Assembly (NCBI RefSeq): GCF_005233845.1 | Contig: NZ_SZQL01000010.1 | Span: forward strand, 124,001-188,000 | Length of the DNA stretch: 64,000 bases | Source of the DNA: Ilyomonas limi | GTDB lineage: Bacteria > Bacteroidota > Bacteroidia > Chitinophagales > Chitinophagaceae | Reading direction: 5' to 3' | Shown: piece by piece, positions 9,323-18,952 of the stretch | How positions within the stretch are numbered: the stretch's first letter is position 1 | How the letters are laid out: each line of letters opens with the position of its first letter | Program-made: the position numbers and the translations under genes | The notes under the pieces: model-generated | The model's input: only the letters and a program-made list of their open reading frames with translations | Databases searched by the model: none | Told to the model about the DNA's origin: nothing

Positions 9323-10756
9323 TTATTTCCCTTTACCCAACATAATTATTCTTATAGTATAAACCATAATCTTCAAATCCAGCAACAACGAAATGTTTTT
9401 GATATAGAGCAAATCATATTGCATGCGCTCCAGCATTTCCTGTATGTTGGAGGCATAGCCAAACTGCACCATGCCCCACGAGGTGAGCCCGGGCTTTACT
9501 TTCAATAAATACTTATAATACGGATTGTACCGGACGATTTGATCTATGTAATATTTGCGTTCCGGCCGCGGGCCAACGAGGCTCATATCGCCCACCAAAA
9601 TATTAAAGAGTTGCGGCAACTCATCTAACCGCCATTTACGCATAAACTTTCCCCAGGGTGTAATGCGTGGGTCGTTATCGGCAGAAAGCTGCGGTATGCC
9701 ATTTTGCTCCGCATTCATATACATGGACCGGAATTTATAGATTTTGAAAGGCTTGCCTTTGTACCCTATTCTTTCCTGTACGTACAATATGGAGCCGGGC
9801 GAGGATAATTTAGTGCGCAATGCTACGAACAGCAACAACGGACTTAAGGTAATTAAACCCACCATGCTGGTCAAAGCATCCATGGCACGCTTTATATTTT
9901 CCTGCCATGCAGGCATAATGTTGGTGCTGATGTCTATGAGTGTGGCGCCTATCACATTACCTGTTTTTACAGAACCAGCGAGTATATCAAAATTATCAGG
10001 AGCAATTTTTATCAATACATCCTTTTCACTCAATCGTGCCAGCATGTTTTGCTGCTGTTGTAGTTCACTTTTGTCCAGCGAGACAATTACTTGCTTTACC
10101 TGCTCTTTATCTATAATGTGCTCTACCTGTGCAAGGCTGCCAAGCCGTGGCAGATATGCCGATAGTCCATTGCCAGAAAAGGCGTCGGCTGATACAAAAC
10201 CAATAGACGTAAAGTAGGACGGGTGACGGCGATTATAAATTTCGCGATAGATTTCGAGTGCCTTGCGGCTGTTGCCTATGAACAGTGTTGTAAGGCTGTA
10301 CAAGCCTTTGGACAAATGAGCTTTTACAATACTTAAAATGAGCAATCTTCCTGCAAATACAACCGTTATCTGGCAAATTAAAAAGGTAAAAAAAATGTTG
10401 TAATAATAGTGGTAATTATCCTTTGCGTCGTTCAGAAAAATACAAAAGAAAATAACAATGCAGCCAATGAGCGATTCAATAATGGTGTTGGTTAGCTCGC
10501 TTAGCCGCGACTTTACATACAACGATTCTTTGTACGAACCCACGGCTGTAAAAAACAATATCCAAAACAGCGGAAGGAATAAAAAAGATTTTAAAAAAAA
10601 ATGATTATTATAGGTTAATAATTGTTTGATTGACCAAGCAGGCTGATATAAGAACGATTGCCGGTACAGCGAAATGCAAATCCACACCACACCCGATGTT
10701 ATAAAATCCATCAGTACATACCATTTGACAGAAAGGGGTGGTTTGAAGAGCCGCAT
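9323..10756 (-). CDS. Polyprenyl-phosphate sugar phosphotransferase (exopolysaccharide priming)
   Basis: Membrane enzyme of the WbaP/WcaJ class that transfers a sugar-1-phosphate from a UDP-sugar to undecaprenyl phosphate, starting a surface polysaccharide repeat unit. Seen: about four N-terminal membrane segments, a central CoA-binding-like/Rossmann region, a fifth hydrophobic segment near 290-315, and the catalytic C-terminal domain with KIYKFRSM, the WRLDELPQLFNIL helix and GPRPE. The 477-residue length is typical. It starts 12 nt after the Gfo/Idh/MocA oxidoreductase, so the two are probably co-transcribed. The sugar is not readable from sequence. No other polysaccharide genes are nearby. 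Confidence 0.88.
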   Translation of the reverse strand: MRLFKPPLSVKWYVLMDFITSGVVWICISLYRQSFLYQPAWSIKQLLTYNNHFFLKSFLFLPLFWILFFTAVGSYKESLYVKSRLSELTNTIIESLIGCIVIFFCIFLNDAKDNYHYYYNIFFTFLICQITVVFAGRLLILSIVKAHLSKGLYSLTTLFIGNSRKALEIYREIYNRRHPSYFTSIGFVSADAFSGNGLSAYLPRLGSLAQVEHIIDKEQVKQVIVSLDKSELQQQQNMLARLSEKDVLIKIAPDNFDILAGSVKTGNVIGATLIDISTNIMPAWQENIKRAMDALTSMVGLITLSPLLLFVALRTKLSSPGSILYVQERIGYKGKPFKIYKFRSMYMNAEQNGIPQLSADNDPRITPWGKFMRKWRLDELPQLFNILVGDMSLVGPRPERKYYIDQIVRYNPYYKYLLKVKPGLTSWGMVQFGYASNIQEMLERMQYDLLYIKNISLLLDLKIMVYTIRIIMLGKGK

Positions 10757-10768
10757 GTCATTTAAATA

Positions 10769-11743
10769 TCAAGCAACGATAGCTGTTGCGCCAATTTTAT
10801 CTAATATTTTATGCGCCACTTCCATTGCCAGGTACCCATCTATTTCGCTTACCACTACCGGCGTATTGTTGATGATGGCATTGGTAAAAGATTGCAGCTC
10901 GGCTTTGATAGCATTTACCGCAGGAATAGAAGGCATGTCCACCGCAATTTTTTTAATGCCGTTGGGCGTTTCTAAATCAAAACCAAAGCCGGTAGGTTCC
11001 TGTCCGTTTTGCAGGCGAATAATTTCTGCTTTTTTATCTAAGAAATCAATACCGATATAAGCATCTTTCTGGAACAAACGCATCTTACGCATTTTTTTCA
11101 TACTAATGCGGCTGCTGGTAAGGTTAGCTACACAACCATTATTAAATTCTATGCGTACATTGGCAATATCGGGTGTATCGGTAAGTACGGCAACGCCACT
11201 TGCAGATATGTGCTTTACATCACTTTTTGCGATACTTAATATAATATCAATATCATGGATCATTAAATCAAGAATCACACTCACTTCGGTGCCGCGCGGG
11301 TTGAACTGCGCCAGGCGGTGTACTTCTATAAACATGGGTTTTAGCTCCATATCTTTCAATGCAAGGTAAGCAGGGTTGAAGCGTTCTACATGACCAACCT
11401 GCAGCTTAATATCTGCTTCGCGCACCATCTTTACTATTTGTTTGCCTTCGGCAATGGTATTTACCAGCGGCTTCTCTACAAACACATGCTTACCAGCACG
11501 TATGGCGGCTTCGCATAATTCATAATGGTAAGTGGTAGGCGCTACAATATCAGCAGCATCAATGTCTGCAAGTAATGCGCTTACATCAGTATATCTTTTT
11601 AAGCCATAATCCTGCGCTACTTTAGCAGCGTTCTCATCATTTGGGTCGTAAAAGCCCACCAATGCTGCGCTTTCAATTTCCTTCCAGTTGTTCAAATGAA
11701 ATTTGCCCAAATGACCTACGCCAAATACTCCAACTCTCAACAT
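10769..11743 (-). CDS. Gfo/Idh/MocA-family oxidoreductase
   Basis: NAD(P)-dependent sugar oxidoreductase, 324 residues. Seen: an N-terminal Rossmann fold (GVFGVGHLGKFH), the family EKP motif (VEKPLVNT) whose Lys is catalytic, and a C-terminal substrate domain with DLMIHDIDIILS. Relatives next to sugar transferases often oxidise UDP-GlcNAc-type sugars at C3 for capsule or LPS sugars; that assignment is inferred from context only. It is the first gene of a two-gene unit with the sugar transferase. A -7 box TATCTTTG (11763-11770) ends 19 nt before the ATG. Confidence 0.85.
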   Translation of the reverse strand: MLRVGVFGVGHLGKFHLNNWKEIESAALVGFYDPNDENAAKVAQDYGLKRYTDVSALLADIDAADIVAPTTYHYELCEAAIRAGKHVFVEKPLVNTIAEGKQIVKMVREADIKLQVGHVERFNPAYLALKDMELKPMFIEVHRLAQFNPRGTEVSVILDLMIHDIDIILSIAKSDVKHISASGVAVLTDTPDIANVRIEFNNGCVANLTSSRISMKKMRKMRLFQKDAYIGIDFLDKKAEIIRLQNGQEPTGFGFDLETPNGIKKIAVDMPSIPAVNAIKAELQSFTNAIINNTPVVVSEIDGYLAMEVAHKILDKIGATAIVA

Positions 11744-11901
11744 AAAACATGATTTAAAGACTCAAAGATATATAAATTGAAAAGTTTGATAATTGAATGT
11801 ATAGGAAGTGACCGGAAGAGTACTGCTGTTTTTCCTGTTAAGTATAAGTACAGCATTCAGTTCGAATTGTGGTTATTGGATAATTCGTCTCTATTGATAT
11901 T

Positions 11902-11955
11902 CTTCGCCAACAGATAATTCTTTGCCGGTGAAGAACACCGGCAAAGGCGAAAAAT
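11902..11955. repeat. Copy B of the dispersed palindromic repeat
   Basis: Shares TTTGCCGGTGAAGAACACCG and flanks (TTCTTC..CAACA upstream, CAA.GG.GAAAA downstream) with copy A at 9221-9275. Here the core is extended to a perfect 10-bp stem with a 5-nt loop. Confidence 0.6.
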
Positions 11956-12020
11956 GACATTGAGCTGAAGCCTTGTTTTATATACTGCATTATAGTAACA
12001 ATCCTAACCACTTCAATAAC

Positions 12021-12053
12021 AAAAAACAGCCGTCCATTTAAGGAACAGCTGTT
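12021..12053 (-). terminator. Terminator of the TonB-dependent receptor gene
   Basis: On the minus strand AACAGCTGTTC pairs with GGACGGCTGTT (with G-U pairs) and is followed by a run of six T. Confidence 0.65.
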
Positions 12054-12076
12054 CAACAATAATGAAAATATATGAA

Positions 12077-15000
12077 TTAAAAACTATAACGCACGCCCAA
12101 CTGCATACTCCAGCGGGATAGATAATCGGCATATTGCCAGGGGCGGTGTGTATATTGGTTTAAGCCAAACGTGGGGTTGAAATAATAATAGGGTTTTACA
12201 CTGCCATCGGCCTGTAGTTCAAAATGATCTACGTTTAATGGCTGCACTTCCTGGTTGCTTACATAATACGATTTACCCCAATTTTTGCTTATTAAATTAC
12301 CAACATTAAAAATATTTGCAACCACAGAAATAGTGTGTGTTTTATAAAAAGCAAACGCCTGCTCTACTTTCAAATCAAAGTGGTTTTCCCAGGGAAGCCG
12401 ATCGCCATTTCTTTTAGTGTTTTCGCCAGTATGCGAGCGCATATACGCATCTGAGTTTATGTATTGCTGGAAAGCAGCAAACTGGTCGGCAGCCGTTAAG
12501 CCACCATGGTCTGCAAACTGGGAGGCGTCTGTGGGCATATAAATAAGATCGTTACCGCCCGAAGTACTTGGCTTAGTTAGGACAGATCCATCATCGCCAT
12601 TCAGATCTCCAAAATAAACATAAGAAAAAGGTTGGCCAGACTGACCGCTGTACACCAAGCCTATATTAGTATAGCATTTACCATACGTGAATTTTTTACC
12701 AATATAACCTACTATGCGCGATCCCTGGTCGTAATTGCTTCTTGCCAGTTCAACATTGTTGGAGCCATTAACAGCATACACAAACCGGTATTGCGAAGCC
12801 GCCGTAGAAGAGGTACCGTCATTCATAGTGTAGGAATGCCCTAAACTATAAGCCAGGCTTCCAGACCAGCCATTGCGGGTACTCTTTGAAAGTGAAACAG
12901 TAATGTTGTAAGAATAGCCTTTGTTCGTATTTCCTAAGGAATAAACATTGGAATAAAGGCTATCCACTTTTTTGCCATAGAACGGCCGGGTGCTGTTGCC
13001 AAGTATTAAATCGGTAGCAGAAGGAGCAAGGTTTAAATCCTGATACAGGATATCCTGCAACGTTTTGGTATATAATCCTTCAATAGTACCTGTAAAACCA
13101 AAAGGCAATCTTTGGTCAAGTGCAAGATTTGCCCGCAGCGTTCTTGGATATTTAAAATCAGGATCGGTTACATTAATGCCCGGGCCAGAACCTACACTCG
13201 GCTGATATGGATTATTGGGGTCGAAGTGTATATTGTTTCCTGCGATATCAGCGCCAAAAAGATTGCTTGAAATAGTGCCGATACCCGTATTGGTATATTG
13301 GTTAGATACCCATACAAAAGGTATGCGGCCGGTAAAGAGACCTGCGCCGCCACGAATCTGTGTTCTTCTGTCGCCATGCACATCCCAGTTAAAACCTACG
13401 CGCGGCGATAGCAACAGTTTGGTAGTAGGTATTTTGTTGGTAGCTACATCGTTGTTTTTGGCAATGTTAGAACTGTTAAACGCTTCGTTTACGGCTGGCT
13501 TGCTGGTGAAAATCGGAATATCCATACGCACGCCGTACGTTAATTTAAAGTTGCTCCTAATACTATAAGCGTCCTGTGCATAAAAGGCAAGCTGGGTAAA
13601 ATGCACATTAGCTATTGGTTTGGGATTTTTTGGATCGGTGGAGTAAACAGTCCGGTAATTGGTTGCATAGGCGGTATCTACACCGGAAGCGTCATCATAA
13701 AAACTTTGCAGGCTGCCGTATGTGTAACCGCCTACTAAACCCTGTAAAAAAACGTTTTTAGAATTGTAGATGGTGTTATCGGTACCAAGTGTAATATTAT
13801 GTTTACCGGCATAAATATTAAAGTTGTCGGTGATGGTAAATGTATTTTGGTCTAATGAATTTGCCTGAGAACTGTATTCTGTTCCAAAATTATACGTAGC
13901 ACCATTATCGGTTATGGCAACAGATGGAAACAACTCGCCGGGCGTACCTCTTTTATCGCGGGCAGCGGTGTAGGTGAGCCGCAGCATATTTGCAAACTTA
14001 TTGCTGAAGTTGGAGTTTAATTCTGCAACGGTTGAATTGGTGGTAGAATAGAAATTGTAGCCATTGTTGTAAAAGCTCATGGAACTGGTGCCATCGCTAA
14101 AAACAAAATTGTTTCCTTTTACGTAGTTATGCCTAAGTGTGAGCTTGTTTTTATTATTGATATTCCAGTCTATACGTGCAAAAAAAGCATCAGATTTTTT
14201 ATCCTTATTAAAACCATTATAAGCCCCGGGATTATAGCTCCAGCCTGGATGTTTGCTTTCATCTTTTAGAAAATCAGCTAAGCTATCCAGTGTGGAAGTG
14301 CGTATTTTGGAATTTGCAGAGCCAGGCATATTATCTATTGGCTGAGAGCGTGTTTCTCCTTCATAATTAATAAAAAAGAACAGTTTGTTTTTAATAATCG
14401 GACCACCTAACCGCACACCGTAGATATTGTCTTTAAAATCACCATATTTACTTCTGTCGGTAGGACTTTTGCCTACTAAATTTTGATTTTGATTATATCC
14501 ATACAGAGAGCCGTGAAACTGATTGCTCCCCGATTTGGTAACGGCGTTGATGCCACCGCCAGTGAAGCCGCTCAATGTAACATCGTAAGGCGAAAGCACT
14601 ACCTGTACCTGATCTATGGCATCAAATGGAATGGGATTTAATGCAGCCTGACCACCGTTGGTACCGCTGGCAGCTAATCCAAATACGTCTGTTGCATTAG
14701 CACCATCTATTGTAAACCGGTTGTACCTGTTACTTTGCCCGGCAAAAGAAACGCCTAACGTACTCCCGTCCGAATTGCTGCGTCGTACCTGCGCCTGAGG
14801 CGTCAATCGGGTATAATCGTCAATATTACGGGTAATGGTAGGCAAGGTTTGCAACTGTAACTGGGTAATTTGTGTAGCGGTTCCCTGCGTACTTCTGCCT
14901 ACATTCCGGTTGGCGGATACTACTACTTCTGCGAGTGTTTGCGAAGTGCTTTGCAGTACGAGCGTTAATTTCGTATCTACCCCCAACTCCAGATAAATAC

Positions 15001-15271
15001 TGTCAAGTGTTTGGGGTTCATATCCAACATAACTGATGTCTATCCTGTAAGGTCCGCCAACGCGCATATTGGAAATAGCAAAGGTTCCGCCCTTCCTGGA
15101 CATAGCAACATACTGCGTACCGGATGGTACATGCACCGCAGTAACAGAAGCGCCTTCCAAGCCGGCGCCCGCCGCGTTTTTAATGGTTCCCGAAATACTA
15201 CTTGTGGTTACCTGTGCCGTCACCAAAAAAGGTACAAACAGTACAAACATTAATCGTAAAGCTTTCTTCAT
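12077..15271 (-). CDS. Oar-like TonB-dependent outer membrane receptor
   Basis: Large outer membrane beta-barrel, 1064 residues from the Met at 15271; the reading frame extends 8 codons further, but only the later start gives a clean signal peptide (LMFVLFVPFLVTAQ). Seen: an N-terminal carboxypeptidase-regulatory-like Ig domain (about 25-105, SISGTIKNAAGAGLEGASV), a plug domain with EVVVSANRNVG and the IDGANATDVFG region, then a long barrel ending in an aromatic YSF. Oar-type receptors import large substrates or take part in adhesion. There is no SusD partner or regulator beside it, so the substrate is open. Monocistronic, with its own terminator. Confidence 0.88.
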   Translation of the reverse strand: MKKALRLMFVLFVPFLVTAQVTTSSISGTIKNAAGAGLEGASVTAVHVPSGTQYVAMSRKGGTFAISNMRVGGPYRIDISYVGYEPQTLDSIYLELGVDTKLTLVLQSTSQTLAEVVVSANRNVGRSTQGTATQITQLQLQTLPTITRNIDDYTRLTPQAQVRRSNSDGSTLGVSFAGQSNRYNRFTIDGANATDVFGLAASGTNGGQAALNPIPFDAIDQVQVVLSPYDVTLSGFTGGGINAVTKSGSNQFHGSLYGYNQNQNLVGKSPTDRSKYGDFKDNIYGVRLGGPIIKNKLFFFINYEGETRSQPIDNMPGSANSKIRTSTLDSLADFLKDESKHPGWSYNPGAYNGFNKDKKSDAFFARIDWNINNKNKLTLRHNYVKGNNFVFSDGTSSMSFYNNGYNFYSTTNSTVAELNSNFSNKFANMLRLTYTAARDKRGTPGELFPSVAITDNGATYNFGTEYSSQANSLDQNTFTITDNFNIYAGKHNITLGTDNTIYNSKNVFLQGLVGGYTYGSLQSFYDDASGVDTAYATNYRTVYSTDPKNPKPIANVHFTQLAFYAQDAYSIRSNFKLTYGVRMDIPIFTSKPAVNEAFNSSNIAKNNDVATNKIPTTKLLLSPRVGFNWDVHGDRRTQIRGGAGLFTGRIPFVWVSNQYTNTGIGTISSNLFGADIAGNNIHFDPNNPYQPSVGSGPGINVTDPDFKYPRTLRANLALDQRLPFGFTGTIEGLYTKTLQDILYQDLNLAPSATDLILGNSTRPFYGKKVDSLYSNVYSLGNTNKGYSYNITVSLSKSTRNGWSGSLAYSLGHSYTMNDGTSSTAASQYRFVYAVNGSNNVELARSNYDQGSRIVGYIGKKFTYGKCYTNIGLVYSGQSGQPFSYVYFGDLNGDDGSVLTKPSTSGGNDLIYMPTDASQFADHGGLTAADQFAAFQQYINSDAYMRSHTGENTKRNGDRLPWENHFDLKVEQAFAFYKTHTISVVANIFNVGNLISKNWGKSYYVSNQEVQPLNVDHFELQADGSVKPYYYFNPTFGLNQYTHRPWQYADYLSRWSMQLGVRYSF

Positions 15272-15671
15272 TTTAAAAAATATTTCAGTGTGCAAAGTAA
15301 AAGCAATAAAATGTTAAAAGGATGGATTTTGTATTATTAAAATATTAACAATCAGCTACTTTATAAATTATTTTATTACATTATATATAATAAAAAGGTT
15401 GTTGGAGAAAGCCGTGTTTTCCAAAAAAATGGCAGCCAGGGAGTTCTTTGTAAGACAACAAAAGAACAATATTTGTTGCACAAAAATATTCCATGCCATG
15501 CAATAAATGGTAAAACGGTTTTTAGCAGCAATCGTCATGCCTCACTAACTATCTTAATTTTCTGTTCGCAGCCTGTTGAAGGGAGCGCTTAATCGTCAAT
15601 TGTTTGCAATCATTTGCAACAACAAGCTGCAAAGTATATTAGTGTTGTACCTTTGCGGCACAATTGAATGT
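15272..15671. other. Intergenic region upstream of ribBA
   Basis: AT-rich, about 400 nt, between the divergent TonB receptor and ribBA. I see the ribBA -7 box near its right end but no FMN riboswitch and no credible small gene. The reading frame open from 15576 runs through the promoter and is not taken as coding. Confidence 0.5.
15649..15656 (+). promoter_or_regulatory. -7 box of ribBA
   Basis: TACCTTTG ends 15 nt before the ATG at 15672, which excludes the upstream ATG at 15576 as the start. Confidence 0.55.
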
Positions 15672-16889
15672 ATGTTAGATAGTATTGAGAGCGCCATAGA
15701 TGATATTCGCAATGGCAAGCTGGTGATTGCAGTAGATGATGAAGACCGTGAAAATGAAGGGGATTTTATTGCGGCTGCGCGCAATGTAACGCCTGAGGTC
15801 ATCAATTTTATGAGTAAAGTAGGTCGTGGTTTGATTTGTGCCCCCATTACCGAGCAACGGGCCGACGAACTGGATTTGCAACTAATGGTAAATACCAATA
15901 CCGCGCTGCACGAAACCCCGTTTACAGTAAGCATAGATTTATTAGGTCATGGTTGCACAACCGGCATCAGTGCGCACGACCGCGCCAAAACGGTACAGGC
16001 ATTAATTAATCCTGCTACCAAACCTTCTGATTTAGGTAGGCCGGGACACATTTTTCCGCTACGTGCCAAAAACGGCGGTGTACTGCGCCGTACCGGTCAT
16101 ACCGAAGCTACCATTGATCTTGCGCGGCTCGCGGGTTTTGAACCTGCTGGTGTGCTGGTAGAAATTATGAATGAAGACGGCAGCATGGCGCGATTACCGG
16201 AGCTAATTGCGTTGGCCGAAAAGTTTAATTTGAAAATTATCTCTATAAAAGATCTTATTGCGTACCGGATGCAGCACGACTCACTGATTGAGGAAGTGGT
16301 ACGTGTGGATATGCCAACCAAATATGGTCAGTTTAAACTGGTAGCTTTTAAAGAAAAAACCACTGGTGCCGAGCATCTGGCGCTTATCAAAGGTGAGTGG
16401 CAAAGGGGTGAGCCGGTGCTTACGCGTGTGCACTCCAGTTGTTTTACCGGCGATATATTGGGCAGTATGCGCTGTGATTGTGGCGAGCAACTGCACAAAG
16501 CTATGCAAATGGTAGAAAAAGAAGGTAAAGGCATTGTATTGTACATGAACCAGGAAGGGCGTGGCATAGGACTGATGAACAAACTGCGTGCTTACAAGCT
16601 GCAGGAAGAAGGTATGGATACCGTAGAGGCAAATTTGAAACTGGGTTTTGGCATGGATGAACGGGATTATGGTATTGGTGCACAAATTTTAAATTACCTG
16701 GGTGTAACCAGGCTGAAACTAATGAGCAATAATCCGCGCAAGCGTGCTGGCCTCAAAGGTTATGGACTGGAAATAGTGGAATTTGTACCCATAGAAGTAC
16801 CACCCAACCGCCACAATCATCGCTATTTGCAAACAAAGCGTGATAAGCTGGGACACGAGATAATGACTGAAAAGAATGAAGCACTGTAA
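15672..16889 (+). CDS. ribBA: Bifunctional DHBP synthase / GTP cyclohydrolase II (RibBA)
   Basis: Supplies both riboflavin precursors. The N-terminal half (about 1-200) makes 3,4-dihydroxy-2-butanone 4-phosphate from ribulose 5-phosphate ([11 protein letters not shown], and the GHTEATIDL region). The C-terminal half opens the GTP imidazole ring (GTP cyclohydrolase II; zinc Cys cluster seen as [17 protein letters not shown], then EGRGIG). It is 405 residues from 15672, the normal size for the fusion; that start matches family N-termini ([13 protein letters not shown]) and lies just downstream of the -7 box. The stop codon overlaps the terminator stem. Stands alone; other rib genes are not in the window. 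Confidence 0.96.
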   Translation: MLDSIESAIDDIRNGKLVIAVDDEDRENEGDFIAAARNVTPEVINFMSKVGRGLICAPITEQRADELDLQLMVNTNTALHETPFTVSIDLLGHGCTTGISAHDRAKTVQALINPATKPSDLGRPGHIFPLRAKNGGVLRRTGHTEATIDLARLAGFEPAGVLVEIMNEDGSMARLPELIALAEKFNLKIISIKDLIAYRMQHDSLIEEVVRVDMPTKYGQFKLVAFKEKTTGAEHLALIKGEWQRGEPVLTRVHSSCFTGDILGSMRCDCGEQLHKAMQMVEKEGKGIVLYMNQEGRGIGLMNKLRAYKLQEEGMDTVEANLKLGFGMDERDYGIGAQILNYLGVTRLKLMSNNPRKRAGLKGYGLEIVEFVPIEVPPNRHNHRYLQTKRDKLGHEIMTEKNEAL

Positions 16890-16905
16890 AGAACAGTGCT
16901 TTTTT
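16879..16905 (+). terminator. Terminator overlapping the ribBA stop codon
   Basis: AAGCACTGT (16879-16887) pairs with ACAGTGCTT (16893-16901), 5-nt loop, followed by T residues. The stop TAA is at 16887-16889. Confidence 0.8.
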
Positions 16906-16998
16906 ATTTTAAAACAAAATCCTGTTGAAGGCATATTATTTTTCTATAGCCTGGAAGCAAAAAGCTTACTCATTGTTTAAAGCCAAAACTTCTTTCCA

Positions 16999-17006
16999 TA
17001 CATTTG
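16999..17006 (+). promoter_or_regulatory. Possible -7 box of the glutaryl-CoA dehydrogenase gene
   Basis: TACATTTG matches TAnnTTTG but sits 73 nt before the ATG, further than other boxes in this window, so it is less certain. Confidence 0.35.
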
Positions 17007-17079
17007 TTTCTATTGCAAAAGCTTCTACAAAAACCTTATAGATAACGATTACCTTCTTTTTGCTATTTAAACAAAACAC

Positions 17080-18264
17080 ATGGCTGCAAAAACTGATACT
17101 TTTCAATCACCCGACTATTATCTGGTAGATGAATTGCTTACCGGAGAGCAAAAGCTCATTCGCGAAGTAGTCCGTAATTATGTAAAAAAGGAAATTACGC
17201 CTATCATTGAAGACTATGCACAACGTGCTGAGTTTCCGCAACAGATTGTACAGCAAATGGGCGAGTTGGGCTGCTTTGGTCCAACTATTCCGGTGGAGTA
17301 CGGCGGTGGCGGCTTGGATTATATTAGCTATGGACTGATGATGCAGGAACTGGAACGTGGCGATAGCGGCGTGCGTTCTACCGCCAGTGTGCAAGGCAGC
17401 CTGGTGATGTTTCCTATTTACCAATATGGCAGCGAAGCCCAACGCAACAAATATTTACCCAGATTAGCTAATGGCGAATGGCTTGGCTGTTTCGGACTGA
17501 CGGAGCCTGATTTTGGAAGCGATCCATCCGGCATGCTTACATCCTTTACTGATGCAGGCGACCATGTAATATTAAATGGTGCGAAGATGTGGATAAGCAA
17601 TGCGCCGTATGCGGCTATTGCAGTAGTTTGGGCAAAAAATGAGCAGGGCGAAATACAAGGTTTAATTGTAGAAAGAGGTATGCAAGGCTTTAGTACGCCT
17701 ACCACGCACAACAAATGGAGCCTTCGTGCCAGTGCTACCGGCGAGCTGGTTTTCGATCATGTAAAAGTGCCAAAGGAGAATATTTTGCCTAATGTAAAAG
17801 GCTTAAAAGGTCCACTGGGTTGTTTAACCAAAGCCCGCTACGGCATAGCCTGGGGTGCATTAGGTGCAGCAATGGACTGCTACGACACGGCATTGCAATA
17901 CAGCAAGGAAAGAATCCAGTTTGACCGCCCGATTGCCGGCTTTCAGTTGCAGCAAAAAAAGCTGGCGGAAATGATAACTGAAATTACTAAGGCACAATTG
18001 CTGGTATGGCGCCTGGGCGCGCTGATGAACGAAGGCAAAGCCACACCACAACAGGTAAGCATGGCAAAACGCAACAATTGCGAAATAGCCATTACCATTG
18101 CCCGTGAAGCCCGGCAAATGCTTGGCGGTACCGGCATTACCGGCGAGTACAGCATTATGCGCCACCTGATGAATTTGGAAAGTGTGATTACCTACGAAGG
18201 CACACACGATATACATTTATTAATTACCGGCATGGATGTTACAGGAATAAATGCGTTTAAGTAA
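17080..18264 (+). CDS. gcdH: Glutaryl-CoA dehydrogenase-type acyl-CoA dehydrogenase
   Basis: FAD flavoenzyme that oxidises and decarboxylates glutaryl-CoA to crotonyl-CoA in lysine and tryptophan breakdown. Seen: the acyl-CoA dehydrogenase fold over 394 residues, the GcdH-like segment RGDSGVRSTASVQGSLVM, the flavin region GLTEPDFGSDPSG, a C-terminal QMLGGTGITGEYSIMRHLM, and YEGTHDIH carrying the catalytic Glu; this tail, with THDIH rather than SEIQR, separates GcdH from short-chain acyl-CoA dehydrogenases. Substrate is assigned by motif only. It lies between ribBA and the shikimate kinase gene with no clear operon. Confidence 0.85.
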   Translation: MAAKTDTFQSPDYYLVDELLTGEQKLIREVVRNYVKKEITPIIEDYAQRAEFPQQIVQQMGELGCFGPTIPVEYGGGGLDYISYGLMMQELERGDSGVRSTASVQGSLVMFPIYQYGSEAQRNKYLPRLANGEWLGCFGLTEPDFGSDPSGMLTSFTDAGDHVILNGAKMWISNAPYAAIAVVWAKNEQGEIQGLIVERGMQGFSTPTTHNKWSLRASATGELVFDHVKVPKENILPNVKGLKGPLGCLTKARYGIAWGALGAAMDCYDTALQYSKERIQFDRPIAGFQLQQKKLAEMITEITKAQLLVWRLGALMNEGKATPQQVSMAKRNNCEIAITIAREARQMLGGTGITGEYSIMRHLMNLESVITYEGTHDIHLLITGMDVTGINAFK

Positions 18265-18373
18265 AGTGCAGTCCTTTACCTTTGGCGGCTGGTGCTGTAC
18301 CTTAAATAAAACAATAAAAAGAAGCTGAAACGAATAGAAAAAGTGCATAATTAAAGTGACAAATTTCTCCAAC

Positions 18374-18952
18374 ATGAACAATGATAACTCCTATTCGGGC
18401 TTAGGAGCTACAAGCTCCCCTTCAGGGCAGGGGAAGCATGGAGGTACCAAAATCTTCCTCATTGGTATTATGGGTTCCGGCAAAACGCATTGGGCACAGC
18501 GATTGGCTGATCAATTGAATATGGATTGGATAGATCTCGACCAGCAGATAGAAAAAGCAACCGACATGCCGGTGCACGATATATTTGCTACCGAAGGAGA
18601 GGAATACTTCAGGCTAAAGGAGCGCGATACATTGCGCCAGTTTGCCGGTATTGAGAACATCATCATTTCAACCGGCGGCGGAACCCCTTGTTTTCATAAT
18701 AATATGGAGTGGATGAATGATAACGGCATTACTATTTGGCTGAATGTGAATAGCGCTACATTAGCCGAACGGCTTAAACGCAAAAAGTACAAGCGCCCGT
18801 TAATCAGCCATTTGAATGATGAGGAAATGCAAGATTTTATTCAGGCTAAAATAAAAGAACGCGAGCCATACTATGCACAGGCTAAACATCATATTAGCGG
18901 TTCGCAGATAACTATAGAAGACTTCACTAAAATATTAACTTATGCTCAATAG
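18374..18952 (+). CDS. aroK: Shikimate kinase with a low-complexity N-terminal extension
   Basis: Phosphorylates shikimate with ATP in the chorismate pathway. Seen: P-loop GIMGSGKT at about 31-38, DLDQQIEKAT and the FRLKERD shikimate-binding Arg region, STGGGTP, and a lid with KRPLI. The core begins at about residue 26; the first 25 residues are Ser/Gly-rich (NDNSYSGLGATSSPSGQGKH) and not part of the kinase fold. The DNA encoding them holds an inverted repeat, CTCCCCT/AGGGGAAG, like intergenic palindromes. An upstream GTG at 18356 is a possible alternative start; no Met lies closer to the kinase core. Its 3' end overlaps the next gene by 11 nt. Confidence 0.88.
   Translation: MNNDNSYSGLGATSSPSGQGKHGGTKIFLIGIMGSGKTHWAQRLADQLNMDWIDLDQQIEKATDMPVHDIFATEGEEYFRLKERDTLRQFAGIENIIISTGGGTPCFHNNMEWMNDNGITIWLNVNSATLAERLKRKKYKRPLISHLNDEEMQDFIQAKIKEREPYYAQAKHHISGSQITIEDFTKILTYAQ

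Larger units (their letters stand above)
11744..12076. other. Intergenic region with repeat copy B and a terminator
   Basis: No gene. From right to left it holds the TonB receptor terminator (12021-12053), repeat copy B (11902-11955, with the perfect hairpin TTTGCCGGTG/CACCGGCAAA at 11921-11945), and the oxidoreductase promoter box at 11763-11770. Confidence 0.6.

Noticed and set aside
15272-15671. Possible FMN riboswitch ahead of ribBA
   Set aside because: None of the conserved RFN element strings or the multi-stem layout are visible; only a -7 box close to the ATG is present.
15576-15671. Longer RibBA start at 15576
   Set aside because: It lies upstream of the -7 box at 15649-15656 and the added residues do not match the family N-terminus.
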